Positions 19,601 to 31,600 of a stretch of DNA of 64,000 bases are shown piece by piece. The DNA comes from Odontesthes bonariensis (taxonomy: Eukaryota > Chordata > Actinopteri > Atheriniformes > Atherinopsidae). Under the pieces are notes generated by a model that was not told the DNA's origin, did no database searches, and saw only the letters and a list, made by a program, of their open reading frames with translations. The DNA lies in assembly GCF_027942865.1 (NCBI RefSeq), contig NC_134528.1, forward strand, positions 10,411,586 to 10,475,585, in the 5' to 3' direction. Both the position numbers and the translations under genes were made by a program. Numbering within the stretch: position 1 is the stretch's first letter; the number at the start of each line of letters is the position of its first letter.

Positions 19601-22600
19601 GTGATGACAGTCTACATCCCAGGTAAACACAAAGCTTTAGTGTGTGCATCGTGCCTGCTTCTGTCCGTCGGTTTTTACACTAGAGTTCAGTTTGTTCAGT
19701 GCTCGGATGTAGTTGGTCGTTTTCTCTAGTTTCATGGCGGCGTGTGAAGCGGGAAACGAAGCGATGGCGGTGACTCAGGCCCCGAAAAGGTGGAAACGAT
19801 CATCTCCATCTCACTTTATACTCTGTTTATAAATCCCAATTTGCTGCTTTTTGAGTGTATTTTACATTTATTTAAAATGACAGGATAAACTTTAGCTGAG
19901 ATTAAATTTGTTGCTGTGTTGGTGACACGGATCGACTCGGGCTGTTGAAGTTAGTTCAGCTCGTTTCTCTCCGCTTTATATTGAAGACAGAAATGTGTTT
20001 ATAGTGGACACAGGCTCATAATAGTGAAGTACAGCAGCAGCCTTCTGCTTTTCTTTGTCTGATTTAGTCTGACTGTGCAGGTGCACCATGACTGACCCCT
20101 GCTGGTGAAAGCTCTGCACTGCAAGCTCATCTCATTTACACGCTTCTCCGTCAGTTTGATACAAAACAGAGGGAATATAACGAGGTTAATGCGATACAAC
20201 CAGAGCGAGGAATCAAATTAACATTAAAATTATACTCTGGTCCCTTTTCACAGCGTGGCTCATGTTTTTTTTATATATATTTTTTTAAATGTGTTTATTC
20301 ATTTTCCTTTTTCAACATAAACAAACACAAAACCACAACACAACACTCAAGCAACACACAATGACTCAGTTACACACAATCAATATCCATATTGATAAAG
20401 ACAGTAAAAAAAAAAAAGTACATAAATAAGTGAATAAAAGAAAAGAAGAATGGGTGTACAACAATCTGTCCCGTTATTATGACTGGCATGGAAGATACAT
20501 TGGGGTCCAAGTCATTAAAATAAGGTTCCCAAACCTCATAAAATTGGTTGGAGTTTGAATGTGATACGCAAGTAAAGTATTCCAGAGGCACCAACTCAAA
20601 CAGCACTTTATGCCATCCCTTAACATTTGGTTCCTCATTGCTAATCCACTGCATTAACATATTCTTACTCGCTGCAAATGTAAGAATACAGAACAGTCTT
20701 TGATTTGTTAACCTTACACCCTTAGCAGGAAGGCCTAATATAAGAGAAAATGGGTCCATCCCCAGCTTTAATCCCAGTATCTTTTCAATTTCTGTTAAGA
20801 CATTAGACCAATATTTCTGCAGCTTATGGCATGACCAATGACAATGAGTTAGATTGCCAATTTTTGCACACATTGGAGACAAACTAGGGTTGGACTTATG
20901 TCTGCAATTAGGAGATATATGCATCCTATGCAAAATCTTAAGCTTGATTTGACGAGGTTACAAAGTGAGATTAATTTAGCACAGGTCCATATATGTAGAG
21001 CCGTGAATGGAGCAGCGCACATAGCTAGAAGTAGACTAATAGACATCTTCCTAACTGCTCCAAACAACATTTTCTCCAGTGGAGATATATCAACCCAATC
21101 CAATTATTTATAAAGCACTTTACAACAACCTCAGTTGACCAAAGTGCTGTACAGAAAAATAAAAACAAAGAAATTAAAAGAATAAAACATAAACACATAA
21201 AAGACATTTAAAACAATAATAACACTAAAAATAGTAATTATATATTCAACATCTCACATCGTGTCGAAAACCAAGTATTTCTCAACGATCTGTTCAAATG
21301 ACATTAATGTATTATCAGAAAATAAATCTTTTAACATGATAACACCACAATTACCCCCACTGTCTAAAGCCAGCATCAAGTAGTCCAGGCTGGGAATCAG
21401 GATTATTCAGAATCGAAGTAAAAGCTGACGCCTGAGCTCATGTTTTAACCAGGCGACAAGAAAAGGAAAGGGCGACGACCTCACGCTGCATTGCATTCTG
21501 GGCTTTAAACATTTCCGTTGCATTGGAGAGAGGGTTGCAAGGGTTTCTGCTGCCGCCATGAAACTAAAGTCTGTGGAGCTGTCAGTGTTTGTGTAGATCC
21601 GACGTGTGTCGTGACCAGCGTGAGGAGTTTGTAGCTGCTTGTCCGAGCTCAAATCAAACGTTTCGAATCTTCTTCTTGATTGTGCTGCTACAGTCTGAAT
21701 TAACGTCATCAACGCGCTCTCACAGCTTTCTGCTTCTGCTGATTTAAAAACGGAATCGCACCGTGATGAGAGAAATCAGGAATGTTACAGCTCCTTCAAT
21801 CCTTTTTAATTAAATAACAATGTTTGATAAAGTGAAACCGGTTGGGGAGCACTGATATCACCAGTAAATTTGGGTTTAATGATAAACATCCGGTGAGATC
21901 GAACAGAGACGACCACGAGTTAACGCGACCGTCTGCCTCTCGGTTCTGATGCCGCCTGGATAAGAAAAGAGAAAAGGTCACGCTTTTAACCTGTTTAAAA
22001 ACTTCCACTGTGTAAAACACGTAATACCCTCGCTGGAAGTGGTTTTGCCTCTCAGACGAAGACTTGATGCACTTTGAGAATCACAATTTATTCACAAAGA
22101 TGACGTTTCAGGTCTGAACTGGTTTTAAAAAAAATATCCTCACGTGATCGACCAGCGTCTTCCCAGATATTCCCAAAGAGAAACGTAATTCCTAAAGAAA
22201 AGCTCCCCCCATTTTCCTCTTGTGGATGTCCACCGCAGTTGTTGTTCGTTTCCGGTTAGGTGAACTACTTCTTATATTCTGTTAGCATCAAAGCCCGCGG
22301 CGCCACCTTCTGACGGCACAATGCAGCCAAGATTATTTACTTCAAAACTTACGGCGGGTCTTTCTTCGAACCTTGGCACGGCGGACGTGTTTCGGAGCCC
22401 CTCTGTTGATGAACTCCGCTCCACCTGAGAGGCTCCGCCCCTTCAGACAGGTGACCGAACAGAAGGGAGAACATCTCCAGGACCAAAGATGAAAACCAGG
22501 AACAGCAGTTTATTGTTTCCCCTTCCACATCTGCCTCACAGATGTGTTGTTTGTTTGATTTGACCACAATGTTGTGTCATCCTGGTCGTGAGTAAATGGC

Positions 22601-25600
22601 TCGAATCTAAAATGGATTCCATGTTGCGTCAAATAAGATGTAAAATGAGTGATTGAGACTAAATTTATTAAGAAATATTGATCATATTATGGAGAAAATG
22701 TTTGCCAGGGACGCAGGTTGAGTCAGAGGTGGAGTCATTAAATTCTATACAAGCTGTGGTTGAAGCTGGAAGAGTCGCCCCCTGCTGGCTGGTGGATGGA
22801 GTGCAGGTTTAAGACGCAACCTGACCGACATTAAGCCGACGCAGTTATCTGTTAACTTTTCAACCGTTATTCTGTAGCCTGCAGGTTGGAGTTCCTGAAG
22901 GTTTTTTTGGTTTCATTTATTTATTTATTTTAATTTTACATGTGATTAATATAAACCTGCTGGCTCTGGACTTAAGTGTTGGTTGTAAACATTAAACTTC
23001 TTATTCTGCGACCTGAAGACTGAGGGTGCAGCATCGGTTAGCGTAGAGGAGCGGAGACCAAACTGCTACAAGGACTTGAAACGGCTGAGCTAACACGCTA
23101 ACCATTCCAGCTTTGTGTGATTTGAATGCAGCTGCAAACGTGCCACCTGCTCACTAACCCACTGACAAAGCACCACGTTTAATTCTGTTGCTGTTGATCT
23201 GCTGTAGTTTTGCATCTCCAAGGCTGTGTTCGAAACCGCATACTACATACTTCATACTTCATACTTCCATACTGTGTATGGCATACTCATCGATCAGACA
23301 GTATGCAGAGCGTTTACCCACAATGCATTTCGTTCCTACCCGAGCCGAAATCAGCCGGTCTGAAGCTGATTTCTCTTAAGCTCTAAACTCTGTAAACTTT
23401 AGCAACATTTGAAACATTTTCAGGTGAGAAAGTAGTCGTTTAGATCCCCAACGTGTTGAAAACCTGACAAAATACCGGCTGTTTACAATTTTGTTCCCAC
23501 GAATTCGGCGCTACTAAAGCTAGCCGCAGTGAGCAACGCACTTCCTGTTATTTTCACAGAATAAAATACCAGTTGCCTTTTATCACAGGGAAAGCCGTTA
23601 CGATACAATTGGTGCTTTTGTTTTGAAAACCGGAAGTGAACCTACCCTCGTTGTAGCTAGCTTGAAACTGCCGTTTTGACAGGAAATGACGATCGGCGAC
23701 GTCACGTTACGTTGCATCTTGGGTAGTTTGAGTATGAGTAGTGACCTCATGATGCATGCCCAACATTTCAGAGAATCTAGTATGCATCCGGGAACTTCTC
23801 GCTAACTCAAACTCGCTTACTAACTCAAAAAGTTAGTATGAGTAGTATGCGGTTTCGAGCACAGCCTAAACCATGTAACGGACTGTTCGTGAGTGATGAT
23901 GATGATGATGTTCATTGTATTAATTGTAATGGCTGTTTTACAACTGACCTAACCTGTGTGTTCTCTTACATGACCCTGAGACTGTGTTTCAGCACAGCTG
24001 CCCTGTAGAGCTGTAGTTTGTCTCACCTGGTTGTTCTGTTATGTAGCTGTGGTGCTAGCACCCCCCTCCCCCCCATATATAAACCTCTGCTGGCTGCCTG
24101 GTGGTGGAGGGATGTGGTGTCTGCGTTTCATCACTCACTTCCTAGCTCTCCTTTTTCTTCTTCTTCTTCTTCCTTCTTGTGTTTCTTGGCTGTCTGGACC
24201 TCGCTGCCCCCCCCCTCCCTGCTCTTCTGGACTCTGTGTCTGTGTTTATGGGACCAGGGACCATTCGCAAGGCTCAGAACCTTCTGAAACAGTACTCACA
24301 GCATGGGCTGGATGGGAAAAAGGGGGGCTCTAACCTCACTCCTTTGGAAGGTAAAGCATCTCGGTCTCTTCTTCGGTGTTTTCTTCCCTCCAGCTGTTTC
24401 AGCCACACAGAAAGTCCCAGAAGTCACAACAGCTTTAAAACACTGCGGAGCCTTAATAATTCACACATTACGTCCAATAAAGCTGCCATAAAGGAGCTGA
24501 GCATGACCTCCTTAAACGGATCCAAACATGTAGATTTATAGTCTTTATCCACCCCTCATTTCTTTATGTAATGTCAGGGAAACAGGAAGTGGGTGCAGTG
24601 ATATAATACGTCAGAGATGGGACCAAGTCACACATGTGCAAGTCTCAAGTAATTTTTTCTTGGGCAAGTCAAAGTCAAGTCACCTTGTTTTTGCAATTTT
24701 ACCTGCAGAATCTGATCTTAATAAAGTGAAAAGACAAAGATATAAGTAACTGTCAGTAAACATCATTGGCCAATGTGTCCAACCTGTCCACCCCGTATCA
24801 TATCAAGCTAACGTTAGCTAACTACCGACTAGGCTAACAGGATAATATTAGCTAATTTGACAAGCACTTACTGGTCAGAATGGATCTTCAAATGACGAAC
24901 AAAGTTCGAAGTTATGCTAGATGCTTAACACTCAAGTCATTCAAGTCATCGTGTCTCAAGTCAAGTCAAGTGCCGAGTCTTCAACTTCCAAGTCCGAGTC
25001 GAGTCTCAAGTCTTTTGTTTTTGTCAAATCAAGTCACAAGTCATCAAAACAGGGACTCGAGTCGACTTGAGTCCAAGTCACAGTGACTTGAGTCCCCATC
25101 TCTGTAATACGTAGACATGAAATACAGTTTAAACATTCTGAGCAGCCTTAAAGTGACTTAAATAATAAAGTCCAATTCAAGCCAATTGGAATTCAATTCA
25201 TTGTAATCATAATTATTTATAAAATAATCCAATTCATTCATATAGAGCCAAGTCAAAAACAAGTAGATGGATTTAGAAACAAATTCAGGGTTTGGTGAGA
25301 GGTATTCTGGGAAATGTAGGACCAGAGGGATGTGATTTTTAGGCGCTGCGATGAGGCAAAGCTGTTGTGACACATCTGCCTCGTAGTTTAACACTGACTG
25401 TCAGACATGGGCCCCCCCACCCGGCCTCCCTCGGTGGGGGTCCCCCTGCTCCTTCTCTCCCCACTGCTGGTGCTTGGTGGTGGTCGGTACAGCTGCTCCA
25501 GGGTCAGGTTTGTGTCCCCCCAACCCTCCCTCTCAGCGTAGTCATGACCCCGGTGTTCTGACTAGTCTCCCCGCTGCCCCGCCCCACCCACCAGGTTACG

Positions 25601-28600
25601 ATCACGACCCGCGGGTCAAACATCACCCCGACGCCCTGACCGAGAAGCACGGGGCCGCTGCAGGTGAGTGACGGCAACACGTGGGAAAGAGAAGAGAAGA
25701 AGGTCGACATGTTAAAGGCTGCTCAGCCTGCAGACACAACACATAGGCTGTGTTCGAAACCGCATACTCCATACTACATACTTCCATACTACATACTTCC
25801 ATACTACATACTTCCATACTACATACTACATACTTCCATACTACATACTGCATACTACATACTACATACTACATACTACATACTACATACTACATACTAA
25901 TCGATCAGACAGTATGCAGAGCGTTTACCCACAATGCATTTCGCTCCTGCCCGAGCCGAAATCAGCCGGCCTGAAGCTGATTTCCCTTAAGCTCTAAACT
26001 CTGTAAACTTTAGCAACATTTGAAACATTTTCAGGCGAGAAAGTAGTCGTTTAGATCCCCAACGTGTTGAAAACCTGACAAAATACCGGATATTTACAAT
26101 TTTGTTCCCACGAATTAGGCGCTACTAAAGCTAGCCTTTTATCATAGGGAAAGCCATTACGATACAATTGGTGCTTTTTTTTTTAAAACAGGAAGTGAAC
26201 CTACCCTCGTTGTAGCTAGCTTGAAACTGTCGTTTTGACAGGAAATGACGATCGGCGACGTCACGTTACGTTGCATCTTGGGTAGTTTGAGTATGAGTAG
26301 TAACCTCATGATGCATACCCAACATTTCGGCGAATTTAGTATGCATCCGGGAAAAAAGTCAGTATATTAGTAGGAGAAGTATGCGGTTTCGAACACAGCC
26401 ACAGTCTGAAGTTAATCTGAACACAAACTGCTCTTTAAGCTGCCGCCGCACCATCGGAGTCCATGACTCGTGTCAGATGTTTGTGTTTGCCGGCTGACTG
26501 GAGCTCTGCTCGTGTGCCTGCCAGGGAAAGACGACGTCCTGGACATCGAGATCGACTCCTACATCCACTGCATCAGCGCCTTCGTCAAGCTGGCCCAGAG
26601 CGAGTACGCCCTCCTGATGGAGATCATCCCCGAGCATCACCAGAAGAAGACCTTCGACTCCCTCATTCAGGTCAGAGAGACGTTTGGAAGGTGCTAAAGT
26701 AGCAGGATCCACTTCCTGTGTCAAGGTTTCCTTCTGCAGTTCAGACCTTTTTATCTGCATTCTTCACTTTTAACTTAATTAATAAATGATTATGTTTAAT
26801 GGGTTTTTTTAATTTTAATTATTAATTTTTATTATTTATTTTTTAATTATTTTTTTATTTCTTTTTAATGATTTTATTGCCTTCTTGTGTAGCTGTGAAG
26901 CACTTTGAATTGCCTTGTGTATGAATTGAATTGTGCTCTATAAATAAAATTGCCTTACCTGCCTTACCTTTCAGCTCATCATCTGCTCGAGAAGATGTTA
27001 AACAATATCAATAAGTATGGAAGTTTTTCTGTGCCATCAGTTTGAATATGAATTTCTAATATTGAATTTTTACAGCATCAAAATCAGACTTTGAATTTGA
27101 AAAACCAACAGTGTAAAAAAAAAAATCAATTTCCAAAAAAATATTTCAGTGGAAAAAAATTCAACAGATCAGCCATGTCCACCAACGCGGGTGATGGTGA
27201 GTGAGTTTACTTTATTTGCCATTTGTGTTAGTAAAATTGAGTAATAGATATTACTAATATCTATTGAGCTGATCTGTCCAATGGAGCGTAACTTGATTGG
27301 CTGCCGTTGGATGAATTGAGACCGGGATCGATTGCTTCTCCCTGTTTACCCGGATGTTGAGTCTGGTTCTTTTTCATTTAAGTTTTCATGTTGAATTTTT
27401 TTACACTGATTTTTGTTTTTAGAAATTGATTTATTTCTTTTTACACTGTTGGTTTTTCAAATTCAAAGTCTGATTTTGATGCTGTAAAAATTCAATATTA
27501 GAAATTCGTATTCAAACTCTGATGGCACAGAAAAACTTCCATAAATAAGCCATTACTTTGTGATAGCCGCAGCCAACTGACTCTTTAACAGATGATACTA
27601 ATATTATCGTCTGTATTTTAAGCTTTAAGGGTTTTTAAGGCAGCTTTTTTGTGTATTTTCATGGTGGAAAGTAGGCGGGGTCAATTTCATGCTGTGGTTG
27701 GTCCTCAGGAGGCGCTGGACAACCTGATGCTGGAGGGAGACAACATCGTGTCGGCGGCACGCAGGGCCATCATGCGTCACGACTACTCCGCCGTCCTCAC
27801 CATCTTCCCCATCCTCAGACACCTGAAAATGAACAAGTCCGAGTTCGACTCGACGCTTCAGGTCAGAGCCCAACTGTCTCGGTATGTAAACTCATTGGAG
27901 CTCTTTTTAATAACGGCGGTTCTTCGATGTTGTGTGCAGGGAACAGCGGCGAGCACCAAGAACAAGCTGCCCACGCTCATCACCTCCATGGAGACGATCG
28001 GGGCCAAAGCTCTGGAGGAGTTTGCGGACAGCATCAAGGCACGAGGCTCGCTTTTTAACCTCTGATCGATCGCTGATGGGTAATCGCTGACTGTTTCCGG
28101 TTTCTTCCAACAGAATGATCCTGATAAAGAGTACAACATGCCCAAAGACGGAACGGTTCACGAGCTGACCAGCAACGTAAGCTCTGGTTGCTCTGGGTAA
28201 CGGCCGGCGGCGTCTCTGAATGAGCGCTGAGCTGATGTTTCTGCTCTCCTCCGCAGGCCATCCTGTTCCTGCAGCAGCTGCTGGACTTCCACGAGACCGC
28301 CGGAGCCATGCTGGCCTCGCAAGGTACCGTCACCTGAACGCAGGCCGCCGGTTCTGCTCAGCGTAGCCTGGCTGAAGTCCCGGCTGTCCTGTCTGAAACG
28401 ATCTGGAGAGTGATGAGTGTGTTTAACATGTTAACTCTGATCTGGAGGCTTTGTTGTTTGATCTAAAGGCAGCGAGAGACTTTTAAATGCAAATGCAAAC
28501 ATTTGTTATTTATTTTGCTAAACGAGTGTTGACTGCAGTCAAATTAACAGAGATGGTTCATATTTATTACTGAAGCCCAATGAGTTGTTGGATCCTAAAT

Positions 28601-31600
28601 GAAACAATATTATTAGCTTGTTTAATGCCGTTTGTCTCCCCCTGCTGGGAGTAAGAGTTATTACATAAATGGTGTAAACATCCATATTTACGCTCCGAGC
28701 GTCAGAAGCTTGGATTTGAACGCTTTCTGGGACTTTTGGTTTTATGTTAAAGGGATAATCCGGAGTAAAATGCACTTTAGTAAAATCACGTTACGTGACA
28801 TTTCAAAATTCCAGCCTGTTGGTAAGCTAGGCTTTGCTGTTGCATACAACTTCATTTCACTTTCGAAAGAAATACTGGACTATGTTTGTAAAAAAAAACG
28901 GCAACGAAATTGTGAATTTCCAGAGGGTGTTACTCCACACTCGGCAATCAACTACGGACTCACGTGACGTGATGTCTCGCGTGAGATAGCCTCCTGTTGA
29001 CGGAAGAGGCTCTGATTGAGAGCAGGTACTGGCTTGATTAAATTCATTCTGGACTCTATATCCGACCACATGAAGACCTCGGGACACTTCGGTTTGGCTT
29101 TAGGGACCCTCTACTCACTACCACGTAAGTGTTATGTTGTTTGGAGCTGTAGAAGAGGTATAAAAATAGCGTTTTGTAGCGGCGAAACGATATGGCGTCC
29201 AAATGACATGATTTTGATGTAAACTCAACGTATGTACTCCCAACATCCCGTAAATTGATCTAAAGTGCATTTTACTCCGGATTATATAGGATCTTTACAT
29301 GTAAATTAGGGAACATGAAGGTCAGCGACCACTAAATGGAGACAGAATGTTTCAACTTTGGGTAAATAAGTTGATCAGTGTGAAGAAAACGAGTCTCAGA
29401 ATTAAGAAGGCTGGTTGTGAGGCAGGAGGAGGTCTTATGGGATGATGATGGGACACTTTGAAGTGGAGATGAGTTCTGACTGAAATGACCCAAACTTCCA
29501 CATTTCACCACATTAACACAATCTTACTTTTAATAAGGCTGAGCAAAAAAAAAAAAAAAAAAACGATTTAGGAGCATTTTTTCTTAGAGAAAATGAGTTT
29601 TCTCTTTAACTTCCGCCGTCCGCCGCTCCCTCCAGGCTTCCGTAGTTCAGGCGTTGCCCTCCCCTCTGCATTTCCCTCCCACAGGGACACGAAAACAACA
29701 GTTTCTTCTGTTTCTGGGGACATGTTCGGCCGTGGGTGAACATCTGTCTGCGTTTTCAGGGTGTAATACAGCATCTGCACTATATGACATCATCCAGGTG
29801 TTTTATTCACCTGGTTTTCAGCTGATTGTCATCGGTTTCTCCCTCATTAGTTCCACACCCTTCGGTAACGCTTCTTCTCGGTTTTCTCACCTGGCGGTTG
29901 GCCGTCTCCGCTTTTTCAAAGAATATTTGTTGCCCAGCTTCTTGGTGTTAGTTTGGTGTGGAAGAGCTCCTCTGGGGGAGTGTTTGACTCGAGTGCGATC
30001 AGCAAAGCTTCTTCGTTTTTTTGGAGCTTTTTGATATTTTACTGACGGGAGAACCCGATCCAATAAGAGCCGGAGCGTCAGGAACTGAACCGGCGAACCG
30101 AACACGTGATGTGATCTGACCCAAAGCAAAGCTCCACATCAGACCCCTGATGAGTCACTGTGCACATTCAGAGCTTTTTCACTGTTCTCTCTTCTCTCTG
30201 CTTCACTCTTTCACCCAGCTCGTGTTTTACTGAATCTGTCTTAAAGCCGTGTAAACGACTGTTTCTGGCTGATCGCTGCTTCGCTGCCCCTCCTCCTCCT
30301 CCTCCTCCTCGCCGCCGCCGCCGCCGCCTGGCTGGTGACTGTTTGCTTACTCTGCACTAACAAATCTCTTCTAACCTTTTTGCACTTGTGCCTCTTTCTC
30401 TGTCTCTTCTCTTCTGGCTTGCCTCGGCCCTTTTAGTTCTGGGGGACACTTACAATATACCTTTAGACCCCCGAGGTAAGCAGCAGACTGTGTAGGCCCT
30501 GTTTGGAGCTCATTGGCTCCCAATCACAGACACAGACACGTGGTTATTTAACACCTATACTGTGGTGTAAACTGCTTGTGTTGACGTTTTCTTTTTGGTT
30601 ACTTTCCCAGAGACGTCGTCAGCGACCAGCTACACGTCCGACTTCAACAAACGGCTCCTCAGCACCTACATCTGTAAGCACAGCGCCCACCTGTTCACCG
30701 TCAGACTCTCTGTTTCTGTCAGCTAATGCTCCGTCTCTGCGCTCTCTCAGGTAAAGTTTTAGGAAACCTGCAGCTGAACCTGCTCAGCAAATCCAAAGTG
30801 TACGAGGACTTGGCTCTGAGCGCCATCTTCCTGCACAACAACTACAACTACATCCTGAAGTCGCTGGAGAAGTCAGCATCCTTCGCTTTTTTCCTTCCGT
30901 GTTGGTCTAAATTCTGTCTTTGTTGCCGAATGAATCTGTGCCTCACCTGTGCACGTCTGCAGGTCCGAGCTGATCCAGCTGGTCACGGTGACTCAGAAGA
31001 GAGCGGAGGTGTCCTACAGGGAGCTGATCGAGCAGCAGATCGACACGTACCAGCGCAGGTGAACTCTAAGTTTAATTCCTCAGAACGTCTGTGGCTTCCT
31101 GCTCGCTCTGACCCGACGTGTTTCTGTCTGCGGCAGCTGGCTGAAGGTCACCGAGCACCTGACGGACCGGAACATGCCCGCCGCCCAGCCCGGTTCCAAG
31201 GTCAGTTCCTCCTCCGTCCACGTGAGCAGCGGCGGCTTCACTTCCACACGCAGAGCTGCATGTTCCCCGTTTATTCTGAATAAGTTGACTCCGGAGGCGG
31301 CGTGACAAAGTGCTTCACACGTAAAAGTAGAAAAACGGCCAGAAAGCATGAAATGTTCTGATCAGACGACTAAAACCAGAGTGACTTAAACAGTTGCTGA
31401 GAGCCACGAACACAGGAAGCATCAGCTGGAGTTAAAAAGGAGAAATCTGCATAAAGACATAGGGTGAAAACGATCCGTCGGGGTCAGCAGGCGAAGGCCA
31501 AACCCCTCCGTTTGGCTCTGTGTTGCAGTGGTCTTCCAGCCATCCAAATAGCCCCCAACGTCCCGGTCGAAGGACGAAATCGCCACTAAATCTTGATCCC

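Noticed and set aside
20370-20933. 187-codon minus-strand frame
   Set aside because: It is the C-terminus of an L1-like ORF2, not a host gene.
25664-25974. Tyr-Ile-Leu-His-Thr repeat proteins
   Set aside because: They come from the CATACTA/CATACTTC array of a family B MITE.
30726-31283. 185-codon plus frame spanning EXOC7 exons 16-18
   Set aside because: It reads through introns; only the spliced segments match Exo70.
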